Shown: positions 30,626 through 40,033 of the stretch, piece by piece | How the letters are laid out: every line of letters starts with the position of its first letter | Position numbering within the stretch: position 1 is the first letter of the stretch | NCBI GenBank assembly: GCA_010909725.1 | Contig: JAACMV010000005.1 | Location: 310,001 to 374,000 of the forward strand | Length of the DNA: 64,000 nt | Source of the DNA: Picochlorum sp. 'celeri' | Taxonomy: Eukaryota > Chlorophyta > Trebouxiophyceae | Reading direction: 5' to 3' | Translations under genes and position numbers: made by a program | Notes under the pieces: generated by a model | Told to the model about the DNA's origin: nothing | Database searches by the model: none | Seen by the model: only the letters and a program-made list of their open reading frames with translations

Positions 30626-31144
30626 CTAGTGCCCATGCTCTCTCAAATATATGTCAATCTTCTCCATGCTGCACACCTCGAGCGGATTCGCTCTTCCCTC
30701 CTGCACATCCTGAAGCAATTTTTGGAGCATGGAGTTTTCTTTTGACAGATCATCAACTTCCTTCTCCAGATCCTGAATCCGTTGTCGACGTTTGTAGTAA
30801 CTATTCAGTGCTGCCCGACGGTTCCTCTCCTTGCGAGCAGCTGCAGCTTGCTCTTTGGATGAGTAAATATATTTTGGTTTTGGGCCTCGAGTACGCTTTT
30901 TCGTCTCCTTCTTCTTCGCGTTTGATTCTTCAACATCAACCGGCACATGTGCTGTGTGGTTGGTTACATTCCTTGCATCTGATCCTGCAGAAAGTGCATA
31001 CACATGAGGTGTGGTGCGGTTATGAGGCAGTGCGTGCATGAAAGAACACGTGCCTTTGGCGTCATTTTCCGAAAATATGGAAAAATCAGCCCATGGAAAA
31101 GACTGCAAGGACTGTTCACAGACAGAGTCCAGCGGTCTACCCAT
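30626..31144 (-). CDS. bZIP transcription factor with atypical basic region
   Basis: 172 aa, single exon. The C-terminal half is a bZIP: basic region about 98-120 with RKERNRRAALNSYYKRR, then leucines at 126, 133 and 140 and Val 147 in exact heptad register. The canonical spacing N-x7-R-x9-L fixes the register: Asn is residue 108, the leucine residue 126, and the invariant Arg falls at residue 116, which is Tyr here. A basic cluster (KKKETKKRTRGPKPK) just before serves as a nuclear signal. The N-terminal half is disordered. DNA target unknown; the altered contact residue suggests a changed or weakened site. A TATATA box lies at 31201-31206, 57 bp before the ATG, supporting this start. Confidence 0.88.
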   Translation of the reverse strand: MGRPLDSVCEQSLQSFPWADFSIFSENDAKGTCSFMHALPHNRTTPHVYALSAGSDARNVTNHTAHVPVDVEESNAKKKETKKRTRGPKPKYIYSSKEQAAAARKERNRRAALNSYYKRRQRIQDLEKEVDDLSKENSMLQKLLQDVQEGRANPLEVCSMEKIDIYLREHGH

Positions 31145-32508
31145 ACTGCATTCACATGATCAGGCTGGCGTATCAATGCGAGTACATCACACACAACTCA
31201 TATATACAAGATCACGAGTGGTCATATCTATCGGCAGAGTAATTCAATGTATCGAACGATACATAGAGGTCCAAGATGGAGACGAGAGGACCACAACCAT
31301 GCTTGCAGATGGATGGTGACCACTGTCAACCCATCTGCTCCAACCACCCTTGTGTTGGGACCATCATTGAATTATACCCGCTTCTTTGACCAGCACGCAT
31401 TTCGGATACCTAGCACAAGACAAAGAACACAAACACGCAATCCCCGACGCAGTATTAACAGATCCGGGTCATGCACGGTTCGGGAAATCCCATCTCAGCC
31501 GACATAGAATGTCTGGCACCCGTAGCGTGAAATCAACGTCAGCGAAAGTCTCGAAAGATATTAGCTTCGTGAAGACCACGTTTGAAACATCCACGCAACA
31601 AAAAACAACATCATAAATACAGTACCTTGGAGGACAAGAGTCTTGGTCTCGACGACACATTGTCTCAAAATTCCAGTCGTCTATTAATCTTGTCGTGCCA
31701 GTGTCAAATTCCGATGCACCAAAATTCAAAGATATGTCAAGAGTACTTAAACTTGACGAAGACAGCCCAGCTGATACCTTGGGGCTCCGTTCGGAATCGA
31801 CGTGAGCGCTCGCCGGTATCACGTCTGAAGAAGCAAATGGCATTGCTTCGACTGTAAACGGCATCAAGTACTTCTTTTAATTTCGGTGCCAATGCGCCGC
31901 GTGGAACCCTGTTGTTCAGAACGAGAACAACGCCAACAACAACAATCGAAGTCGAGGTTCCAGCGTCGTGACTCGTGCTCTTTCGCGATGGATCAAGAGC
32001 ACGACAATTTGTTAGAAAATATAACAAGTTGCATATAAATATACTGTCTGGAACAAGGCGAACGCTGCGCACCATATGACAACGAGAGCCGTCGCTAGAT
32101 TGAGACAAGTCATCAGTCTACCTGGGTCAAATGCGAGCCCCTCACTCACAAATGTGCATCTGCACACACTGCAGCACTGTTGTTGCAATGGGAGGCACCA
32201 CTCGTTTTTGAGAGAGACTCTTCTACGACGACGAGAGAGCCGTATGAATTCACGATCTACCCATTACGATCCGATAGAAGAAGGAACAGGATCGCTGACG
32301 CTCTCATCTCTGATGCGATGTTGGGGTACATACCCACAATGGTGGGTGTGCTTGCAAGCATGTCCACATGCATCTGCAGATGCTCTCTCAACCACCCATG
32401 TGGTTGTACACCAAACTCGGCTGATGAGCAACTTTAGAGACATACTTTTGATTTATATTTCCATTATTTCATTTTGATTGATTCAATACTACATACATTG
32501 TTGAAAAA
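31145..32508. other. Long intergenic region with only weak ORFs
   Basis: 1,364 bp between divergent genes, the longest gap in the window. It holds several overlapping short frames, of which 31737-32108 (-), 31469-31867 (-) and 32180-32437 (+) are the best, but none has a recognisable domain, signal or consistent splice structure. TATATA at 31201-31206 belongs to the bZIP gene and TTATATTT near 32452 may serve the gene at 32509. I see no tRNA or snRNA here; a spliced small gene or non-coding transcript remains possible. Confidence 0.3.
31200..31206 (-). promoter_or_regulatory. TATA box of the bZIP gene
   Basis: TATATA on the minus strand, 57 bp upstream of the ATG at 31144; spacing matches the other TATA boxes in this window. 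Confidence 0.5.
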
Positions 32509-33071
32509 ATGAATGCCTCTGCAGTCTTTTCGGGTCAACGAGTGGTGCAGCAACACCGCTCAGGCAGAAGAATGAATCGATCATCGGTGGTGCAAACACG
32601 TGCCATTTTTACTACAAAGAAAACACAAAAGAGGAAGTTGTGGTACAGGAAAAGAAGGGGTTGTTTGGGCGAAAGAAGCAATCGTCTTCTGGTGCTCAGA
32701 AAGTCTCAAAGAAGAAGAACGTTGACAAGGCGGCCGAGTATGAGAAGCGACGAGGGCCTCTCGGATCAATTGTGGGAGCATTTGACTTTTCAGAGGTTCG
32801 ATCAAAGAGTGATGCGGAGCTCTTGTATGATGCCAGATACGGGAAACTTGAGAATGGAAAGATGAGCAGGGCACAGTACCAGGCATTGCGCCGTAAAGTT
32901 GGGGGCACTGCCAAGGATTATTGGAAGGATTGGGTGGATGTGAAAGGGGAATATACAGACAAGGGGTATGTGAGTGACGACACCAATCAGGTGGTCGGAT
33001 TACCCTTCCTTGTCGCTGTTGTCCTGGCTGTGTTGGGAACAGCAGGGTATGTAGTCTCCCAAACAAACTGA
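32509..33071 (+). CDS. Small, probably plastid-targeted membrane protein; frame broken or spliced
   Basis: The ATG at 32509 opens a basic, transit-like N terminus (MNASAVFSGQRVVQQHRSG), but the conserved-looking body lies in another frame that has no ATG of its own and ends at 33071. The body is Lys-rich (KKGLFGRKKQ), has a soluble segment (AELLYDARYGKLENG, KVGGTAKDYWKDWVDVKGEY) and one C-terminal membrane helix (VGLPFLVAVVLAVLGTAGYV). Either a 62-bp intron at 32587-32648 (weak GTGGTG donor, TACAG acceptor) joins the frames, or there is a frameshift near 32620-32640. The name of the family escapes me; a thylakoid or envelope protein is inference. Confidence 0.6.
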
Positions 33072-33223
33072 TTTTTCTATTTCGATTCAAAAGATGCTCT
33101 TTTAATTCTTTGCTATACTGTATCGTCAATATCCGCGGGTTATTGTAACATGTACGACATGACAGCTAAAAATATGTATATATCAGAGTGCATGGCGCCA
33201 TCAAAATGTTGTTAGATACTTCC

Positions 33224-34875
33224 CTACGCATTATCCAGGGATCCATGAGATTGAGATTCATTCTGCGTCGATTGAGAAGCTTTTGATGCTTCCAAGTATG
33301 AGGCTCCAGGATACTGCGTCCTCGGTGGGCCTGCTTGTTTCAAAAAACCATCCTTGCTATCACCGACCACAGACATCTTTTCCACACTGGATCCCAACAA
33401 TTCGATTGCCTTTGCATCATGCATCTCAACAGATCTACCATAGAGAGTTTCATTTTCTGGTGGAGGCTGGCTACTGTCCCTCACAGGATTCGTCGATGAT
33501 TTATTTGTCCGATCTTTATGTTGCATGAACCGATTCGCTTCTGCCCTGAAATCTGACATCCTTTCCCTGGGAAGCGATGTAGCTTGGCCGAGGCTATGAT
33601 GTGCACCTTTACCACCAGCTTCGAGGTGTGCGAATTGCCTTTTAAAGTTATCCACGGCAGACGGATACACAAAGTTTGGCTGTTGTGTACGTCCTGAGAG
33701 ATAGTCAGCTAACATTTGTGGGTGATACTCTAATATTTCTCTGTATATCAACTCCCTCACCTCTTCCGTATTCAACTTTCTCCTCTCGAATTCGAATGCA
33801 ATCTTACTGATGGGTTGCGCCGAAGGCTCACGACTTGGTTGACTCAGACCAGCAAAATATGGATCAGCCAGTGCTTCTTCTGCTGTTGGTCTCTCTGCTG
33901 GATCAAATGCCAACAGCCTCTTCAGCATCATCAACGCCCCTTTATCAGCATGAGGAAAGTGCTCTTCAAACGGAACGCCAGGCTTTTTACGCATATTTTG
34001 CAAAAACCGCCGCGCCTTTTCATTCCGTACTTTGGCAATGACATCAGGTGATGGAGTACCAAGCAAATCTGTAATCAATTCCAACTGATGGACAACATTC
34101 CGCCCAGGAAACAGTGGTTTCCCCTGCAATATCTCTGCAAATATACACCCTATAGACCAAATATCAATAGCGGGCGAATATTTCGCAAAGAACGATCCGC
34201 ACAATTCAGGCGCCCTGTACCATCGTGTTGCCACATAATCCGTCCAAAATACCGTCTGTGGCATATCATTAAACGCCGGTCGCGCCAGACCGAAATCGCA
34301 AATCTTCAACTTGCAATCGCTGTTTGCCAGTATATTTTTAGGTTTCAAATCACGGTGAAACACCCGAGCCGAGTGAATATACTTCAAACCCCTCAACATT
34401 TGATACAGAAAGAACTGATGATGCTCTGCCGTCAAATCATCATTCGCTTTAATCACCTGATGTAAATCCGTCTCCATCAACTCAAACACCACATATATAT
34501 CCTTAAAGTCTTTCTGAGACGGCGGTAGCATAATATGCTTAATCTCCACAATGTCTGGATGCCTGAGCAATCTCAACAGTTTGATCTCTCTGAGAATCCT
34601 CGTCGCATCTGACACATGATCAAACACATTCGTAATTTTCTTGATCGCCACTCGCTCACCTGCATTGATTATAGACACACATGAGTCTTCTTCCAACGCC
34701 TCCACAAGCCCCACAGACTCCCCCTTTTCTAGGGCTAGACAACCCACGTACCATGATTGAATTGATCCACCGCACTCGCAACCACCCCATAACTCCCCTT
34801 CCCAATCACCTCTGTCAATTTATACCGCTGCGACTCTGTCGGACCAGAGGTTGCAAAAAAATCCTTCGAATCCAT
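33224..34875 (-). CDS. Mitogen-activated protein kinase, TDY class
   Basis: Two exons, 34752-34875 and 33224-34659, with a 92-bp intron (34660-34751; GTACGT donor, ATGCAG acceptor) give 519 aa. The splice joins the glycine loop (TEVIGKGSYGVVASAVD) to GERVAIKKITNVF. Other motifs: VFHRDLKPKNILANS, KICDFGLARPAFN, the activation loop TDYVATRWYRAPELCGSFF, and the MAPK insert. TDY instead of TEY, plus a ~190-residue C-terminal extension rich in Ser/Pro, is typical of plant group D MAPKs (MPK8/9/15-like) and of some algal kinases. The basic/hydrophobic segment after the kinase core (EEVRELIYREILEYHPQMLA) matches the conserved post-kinase helix of that group. It acts downstream of a MAPKK. Confidence 0.94.
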
Positions 34876-35473
34876 TCTGCAGTCCCGTCACCGCACGCTC
34901 ACACCCAAACCTCACGTTATCCTCCCTTCTCAACAATCCAAATAGTACTATTTCGTATTTTTATCAATAATTCCTCGCTGTTTCAACACCAAGAAAGCCC
35001 AAGGAAGGTGCTTCCGAGGCGCAACATGAACATCAGCACAGCGACGCAGGCAATTCGGAACAAGCGGTAGATTCACAACACAGAGTGAACAGAATATGTT
35101 TCAATATAGACACAAGTATCTTCTCACTGAATCTCTCGCCTTCTATGCTTGGCTTTCTATCATAAAAGAGAAAGAACTCGCACCCTCTACGTAACCAGGC
35201 AACGGACGGGGATATACACAGAAACTGGCACTGTGATGGGTGAAATATACGACTACTACATATAATAATGTCTCGAAACGGGTATACACACGACTATCAG
35301 TAGCGTCGCCCGTCAATCGACGAGATATCGGTACTTTTATCCGGGGTGGTCGCAGCAGCGACGCCATGGTGGCTCCCTTGGAGCCAGGCCATGTGACTGA
35401 TTGGCGACACGATCAGTCATGGGGTGGTAGGATATTAATTGAAACGAAAAAACATAATGTACATGGAGATACG
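34876..35473. other. Intergenic region upstream of the MAP kinase
   Basis: 598 bp containing the MAPK promoter and the 3' flank of the thioredoxin-like gene. A 74-codon frame at 35143-35367 (-), starting MASLLRPPRIKVPISRRL, could be a small organelle protein, but nothing supports it beyond its basic N terminus. Confidence 0.3.
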
Positions 35474-36121
35474 TCACAACAGTTGCTCTTCCAGCATGTC
35501 TGCCACCATGGCAGACACAGTGCTGCTGAGACAGTTCAACTCCTTCTCAATATCCAACGAGCTCCGACGTCCAAACCCTTCCCGCACATCTCTAATAGGA
35601 TTTGATCTGCGGACTAACGCTCCATCAGCAAAGAATAATATCGTCGGGACGGATGTGATTCTATACAGCTGAGACACATCACTCCTGGTGTCATACTCTG
35701 TCTGGGCATCATGCTTGCAGAACAACACACCCGTGTGATCCGCATACTCTTTCCGAACCGCATCAACAGCCTTCAAGACACGAGAACAAACACCACATGA
35801 CGATGTGTATACCACAACAACGATGAGACGTTCAGATCCAGCGGCCTCGAATAGTGTCTCTATGCCATGGTTGGTTTTGAGATGGAACAGCGTCTGGTGA
35901 GGCTCGGTTGAGGACGCAAACCGTAGTATACTCTCATGCTCTCGCTCCTGTCTCTCCAGTGCAATATTCATATGATATCTTCTATCTATTTTGAAGGCAT
36001 GGGTGGCTGTGTAACAGCGTCGCTGTCGGATTCTGTTGATTCTGTTCAATCCACGAATCGTCGCGAGACTCCCACTATTCACCCGAGAGGGGTGCTGACA
36101 TCTCTCGAATGAAAATTTCAT
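35474..36121 (-). CDS. Thioredoxin-like protein with CGVC active site
   Basis: 215 aa, single exon. The N-terminal ~75 residues are basic and Arg/Ser-rich without acidic residues at first, as in an organelle transit peptide. A thioredoxin fold follows: LIVVVVYTSSCGVCSRVLKA (redox site), GVLFCKHDAQTE, LYRITSVPTILFFADGALV with the cis-proline. The active site CGVC lacks the Trp and Pro of WCGPC, which resembles the atypical Cys-rich ACHT thioredoxins of plastids. Further cysteines (C154-like in FCKHD, ELNCLSS) may be regulatory. A plastid redox role is inferred. It is followed by a TTTAAAT-containing upstream region rather than a clear TATA box. Confidence 0.82.
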   Translation of the reverse strand: MKFSFERCQHPSRVNSGSLATIRGLNRINRIRQRRCYTATHAFKIDRRYHMNIALERQEREHESILRFASSTEPHQTLFHLKTNHGIETLFEAAGSERLIVVVVYTSSCGVCSRVLKAVDAVRKEYADHTGVLFCKHDAQTEYDTRSDVSQLYRITSVPTILFFADGALVRRSNPIRDVREGFGRRSSLDIEKELNCLSSTVSAMVADMLEEQLL

Positions 36122-36537
36122 ATCCTAGTAGTATTTAAATTGGAATATTATGTATTCAATGGGAAGAGATGGGTTTGGGCACACTCCCATCTGTGATGAT
36201 GATGGCCATTAATGGTTGATTCGAAATGGAATCCCTGGTACGTGTGCATGGCAAGAGATATAATAGGTTTCCCGAAAGGATACATGACATCATCATCATC
36301 ATTGTGTGTGCATATAGATCATACATCAGGGAAAGCTCAACAATGATTAAGGGTGTGCAGAGAACTAGGTGCATTGTGGGAGTTGTCCTCTGTGAACGAG
36401 CCTCACACCAGATGGAGGAATTCCACCCTTTTGGGGTCGAACATCCTGGTCAAATATTGCTATTGGTATAGCCAAAGTAGCGCACTGCATGTCATCTAGG
36501 AAATCAGATGAATCGAATATGAAATCAAGTGTTCAAT
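36122..36537. other. Intergenic region between thioredoxin-like and formamidase genes
   Basis: 416 bp, AT-rich, with a small ATC run near 36288-36301. It holds the thioredoxin-like promoter and the formamidase 3' end. No gene seen. Confidence 0.35.
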
Positions 36538-37864
36538 TCAATCACCGCGTACCGCATTAGGAACATCAACAATTCCAGCAATGCGGCCCTCGCAGGGACA
36601 GCAACTCAACAGAAGATACACTTGTTCCTTTGAATATCCAAACTTGCTGAGATAGTTGATGCAATTCAAGACTGCTCTTTTGTATGCAATCGATGCATCC
36701 ATAAAGTGCTGTTTTCCATTCTCGTCAATTGACAAGCCTTCAAATACGAGCCACTCCGAAAACCACCTTGATCCATCCATGGGACTCACTTCAAAGATTG
36801 GGTTGACATTCAGTTCGCTCGGACCCACGGGGTCCATGTACTGTTTCATTCCACCGCGAATAATATCACATTTGAGATCGATTCTTCCAGATATTTCGAT
36901 GGCTCCACAAAAACTCACTTCACCATCCCCCTGAGAAAAGTGAATGTCACCCATGCTGAGAAGAGCTCCTTCTACAAAGACTGGGAAATAAATTCTACAT
37001 CCCTTGGTCAAGTTTTTAATATCGCAATTCCCCCCGTTCTCTCTTCCTGGTATTGTACGAGCTGCTTCAGCAGCGATTCGGTCAAAATCTGGATGGCTGG
37101 AATCCAATGCTCCAAGAAGAGCATTTGTAGGTTCTGGTAAACATGCAAGTGGTCTGGCATGCAAGTGCTTTGCCAGGGTGCATGAATCCTCCGATTCCAC
37201 CAATTCTCTCTCACGCGTGTTCCATATTTTTAACAGCTCGTGGCTCGGAGCTGTGCCGATCAATCCTGGGTGGATTAATCCTGGGAATTTCACACCAGGG
37301 ATATGACGAGAGGTGGCATAAATCCCTTCAAGATCCCATATGGCTTTGCATGCTTTTGGAAAATGTTCAGTTAAAAATCCACCACCATTTTCTTTGTCAA
37401 AGATTCCGGTGAATCCCCATTCATATCCCTCTAGAAGACCAATGTCACAAATGTCAACCACCAGTATATCACCAGGCATGGCAGGCTGTTCCTGTTCATC
37501 TGTAATCCGAATGGGTCCTGATAGAAAATGCGGTTTGCTCAAGTCAATGTTTTTCATATCTTCTGCAGAGTCATCATTCTTGATCTACACGTGTAGCAAC
37601 AGCGTTGCGTGAGTGAGGACTGCACGTAGAAGCCTCTTCATACTAGAAGATGTGTTTCATAATTCTCCAGCATATTCTTACCTGCCCACCGGTCCACTCG
37701 ATGCATTCCACCCTGAATATCTGTCCCGTCTTTTGCGTTGATGCCACAGGAATCTCAGGGTGCCATCGATTATGCAAAGGGACTGTTTGGTCGTCAGGTG
37801 CTTTAGAAGGGTCAACAGCAAAAGCCAGTTTGGGAGTGCAGGTTGTTCCAGGTGGTCCACTCAT
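36538..37864 (-). CDS. Formamidase (FmdA/AmdA family)
   Basis: Two exons, 37682-37864 and 36538-37584, with a 97-bp intron (37585-37681; GTAAGA donor, CGTGTAG acceptor), give 409 aa, the usual FmdA length. The enzyme hydrolyses formamide to formate and ammonia. The splice forms the conserved EWTGGQIKNDDSAEDMKNID. Other family blocks: LSGPIRI, PGDILVVDICDIG, WGFTGIFDKENGGGFLTEHF, IPGVKFPGLIHPGLIG, GRENGGNCDIKNL, PVFVEGALLSMGDIHFSQGD and MDASIAYKRAVLNCINYL. HPGLIG and the GDxHFSQGDGE block contain the metal-site His/Asp residues. Probably cytosolic nitrogen salvage. Present in many fungi, bacteria, plants and algae, so transfer need not be invoked. Confidence 0.95.
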
Positions 37865-38694
37865 AGCGTCCCACTACAATGAGCGATGTGAATGAATATA
37901 ATCAAACTTTTAGTCGATGGAAATTGACGTCACGTTAAGTGATGGCCTGCCATTTCATAGATGGCGAATCAATGAAACGGTTGCCCTAGTTGCAACCAGC
38001 AATTGCTAGGGCAATAGAACTATACCCTGGTATTGCTTTTTATCATAGGGTCTGATTTCAGCCGATGACATCAATGTAGACACACCCGGAACAGGTAATT
38101 GGAAGTATTAAAGCATCATGCGATTAAAAAATCCGGCATCAACCTCCTAACCCTTTGAGGTATGCTGGCAGATATTTCCGTCTCATGTACCCATCAGGAT
38201 ATATACAGCCCTTGCTGATTCCTGTGATGGCTGGTTCGAATCCCTGGCGCATGTATACGGCAGTAGTAGGATTACATGGATGCCACGCACGATGTGGCCC
38301 GGTAGAATTTGAATGCATTCGAATCATCCGAGCCAAATGCATGTGTGACACCTTGGTCCAAGATTCTTGGTAGACTCGTGGGCCATGTTGTCCACGTGTA
38401 CCGTTGTCGTGACACGTACATGTAGATGTGGACTTGGTGTTCTCTCAATGAATACATAGAAAATTTTGCATCTTTTTGGCATCTTTATGCCTTGTTAATA
38501 CGTAGGTATATCTGTGTAGCCGAACGCGAGGAGGGAGAAACAGAGAAAAGACGCGCAGTGACGCGTTAGACGTCAACTGACAACGGTGTAGCTTCTTCTC
38601 GAGATCCGAACCTTTTCCATACTCTCTCTATGTATAGAAAAAGGTCTAGCACTGCTCTATTTATACATATCCTGTTGTTTTCTAAGTAAAGAGT
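37865..38694. promoter_or_regulatory. Divergent promoter region, formamidase / secreted protein
   Basis: 830 bp. Contains a 9-bp stem-loop (37981-38014), a CACGTG (G-box-like) at about 38393-38398, and TATA-like TATTTATA at 38658-38665 just before the plus-strand gene at 38695. Only short frames without recognisable content occur. Confidence 0.4.
37981..38014. repeat. Inverted repeat, 9-bp stem with 16-nt loop
   Basis: TTGCCCTAG and CTAGGGCAA are perfect complements. The loop itself contains GTTGCAAC-like and GCAATTGC self-complementary stretches. It lies about 115 bp upstream of the formamidase ATG. Confidence 0.45.
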
Positions 38695-39921
38695 ATGACG
38701 TTGAATAGCTTTTTTTATGCACTGCTGTCTGTGTCTCTTGTTGGGGTCCAGGCTCTTTCGCCATGCCCGCTTGGTCCGGATCAGCGAGAATCACTCGCTG
38801 CTGTGGCTGTCGCAGTGACCCCATCACAGACAAACATGTGTGGGGAGGATTTTATGGTTTCCATGGATAGGAAGAATGGAGAGCCGTCTGTTGTGCTACT
38901 GTCCTTTGAACCATCTTCAGTCTCATCCCTCTCAAAGCCTGCTGTGTTGCAAGTCTTTGTGAGGCCAGATATCAAGGATTTCCCTCCACAGAATATAACT
39001 GTATATGGTTTTACTTCAGTTCTTAATGATACAGAAAGTGTGTCGTGGAATACATCAGGGGATATACTAAAGCCTTTTGACCCATTTGTAAATTGGATGT
39101 TGAGTTGTTCTGACAATGTGATACAGGAGGACAATGGTGTCAAAATTGGAACGATTCAAATTCGTCATTCAGAACTCATAAACGCGGAAGGTGGTGAGCC
39201 TTTACAAATTGATGTCACTGAAGCTCTTCGAAACGGCATTCGCACGTTTGCTCTGGCGAGAATGATTGCATGTGCTGAGGAAGACGATCTTGAGGCAGAT
39301 GTTCCAAAGGGAAATATTCTCCTGTCTTCCTCATGCAGCAACGATACAGATACTTGGGGGCAGCAATATCCACCTAGGATTGTTTCTGGACCAATTCCTC
39401 CACCTCCAAAGTGTACATTAACGCGAGGGTATTACAAAATACATATAAATTCGAGAAAACCCAGCGATTACAGTCGTGCCGAGTACTATTTGACACATTC
39501 TCTCAAGTCCAAGGAAAAGGAGATTATTGTGACGTCGAGCTGGTGGATTCACAAGGTTTCAAATTCTAGGAAACTATGGAAGATACGTGAGGATGCTGTT
39601 TCTGGGACACCCATGACGTTCTTTGGGGTGAAGAGACGATCAAAGTATTCATACCTGGCAGGGAGCAAACGAGGCAAACCTCGTTTGGGGACCAAGACGG
39701 ACACCATGAGAATCATTCCAAGGGAATTGCGTTGTTCACAAGTAGACTGTGAAAATGTATATCTGGTATCACATAAGAGAAAGAAGGATGGTAAGAGAGC
39801 GTATCTGACAATCAACATAGAAGATGGGGAAAAGAGGGTCTCTTGGAAGTATTTTAGGAAAGTGGATCGTTTTAATGGTCTTTTCCAACTCATTCCTTCT
39901 GCTGCTTCTAAAAAGAGCTAG
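38695..39921 (+). CDS. Secreted protein with DNRLRE/CBM96-like N domain and basic C domain, unknown
   Basis: 408 aa, single exon. A signal peptide (FFYALLSVSLVGVQALS) is followed by a beta-rich domain (about 25-215) with VLQVFVRPD and the segment LQIDVTEALRNGIRTFALAR, reminiscent of the V-x-DVT-x-A closing strand of carbohydrate-binding DNRLRE/CBM96 domains. After a Pro-rich hinge (SGPIPPPPK) comes a second ~165-residue beta-rich domain (GYYKIHINSRKPSDYSRAEY, WWIHKVSNSRKLWKIRED, FQLIPS) that is strongly basic, with repeated strand-turn units suggestive of a beta-trefoil. Four or more N-glycosylation sites lie in the first domain. It may bind an extracellular polysaccharide. Both assignments are weak; the gene itself is convincing. 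Confidence 0.68.
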   Translation: MTLNSFFYALLSVSLVGVQALSPCPLGPDQRESLAAVAVAVTPSQTNMCGEDFMVSMDRKNGEPSVVLLSFEPSSVSSLSKPAVLQVFVRPDIKDFPPQNITVYGFTSVLNDTESVSWNTSGDILKPFDPFVNWMLSCSDNVIQEDNGVKIGTIQIRHSELINAEGGEPLQIDVTEALRNGIRTFALARMIACAEEDDLEADVPKGNILLSSSCSNDTDTWGQQYPPRIVSGPIPPPPKCTLTRGYYKIHINSRKPSDYSRAEYYLTHSLKSKEKEIIVTSSWWIHKVSNSRKLWKIREDAVSGTPMTFFGVKRRSKYSYLAGSKRGKPRLGTKTDTMRIIPRELRCSQVDCENVYLVSHKRKKDGKRAYLTINIEDGEKRVSWKYFRKVDRFNGLFQLIPSAASKKS

Positions 39922-40033
39922 AAAGGCATACGTGAATACTCCATCGTCGAATGCATGAATTACATGTATTCTCGTCAATAATGATGTATAGATATTCTGC
40001 ATACATGTATGTCAGAGGTTTGCCAAAAGGCTT

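Noticed and set aside
32076..32477. Divergent ORFs starting at a shared CATATG near 32073
   Set aside because: No domain, and the starts overlap one palindrome, which suggests chance. Kept only as a note under the intergenic finding.
38229..38250. tRNA-like T-arm sequence GGTTCGAATCC
   Set aside because: The loop looks like a T-loop, but only two of five stem pairs form and there is no acceptor, D or anticodon arm in the flanking 70 bp.
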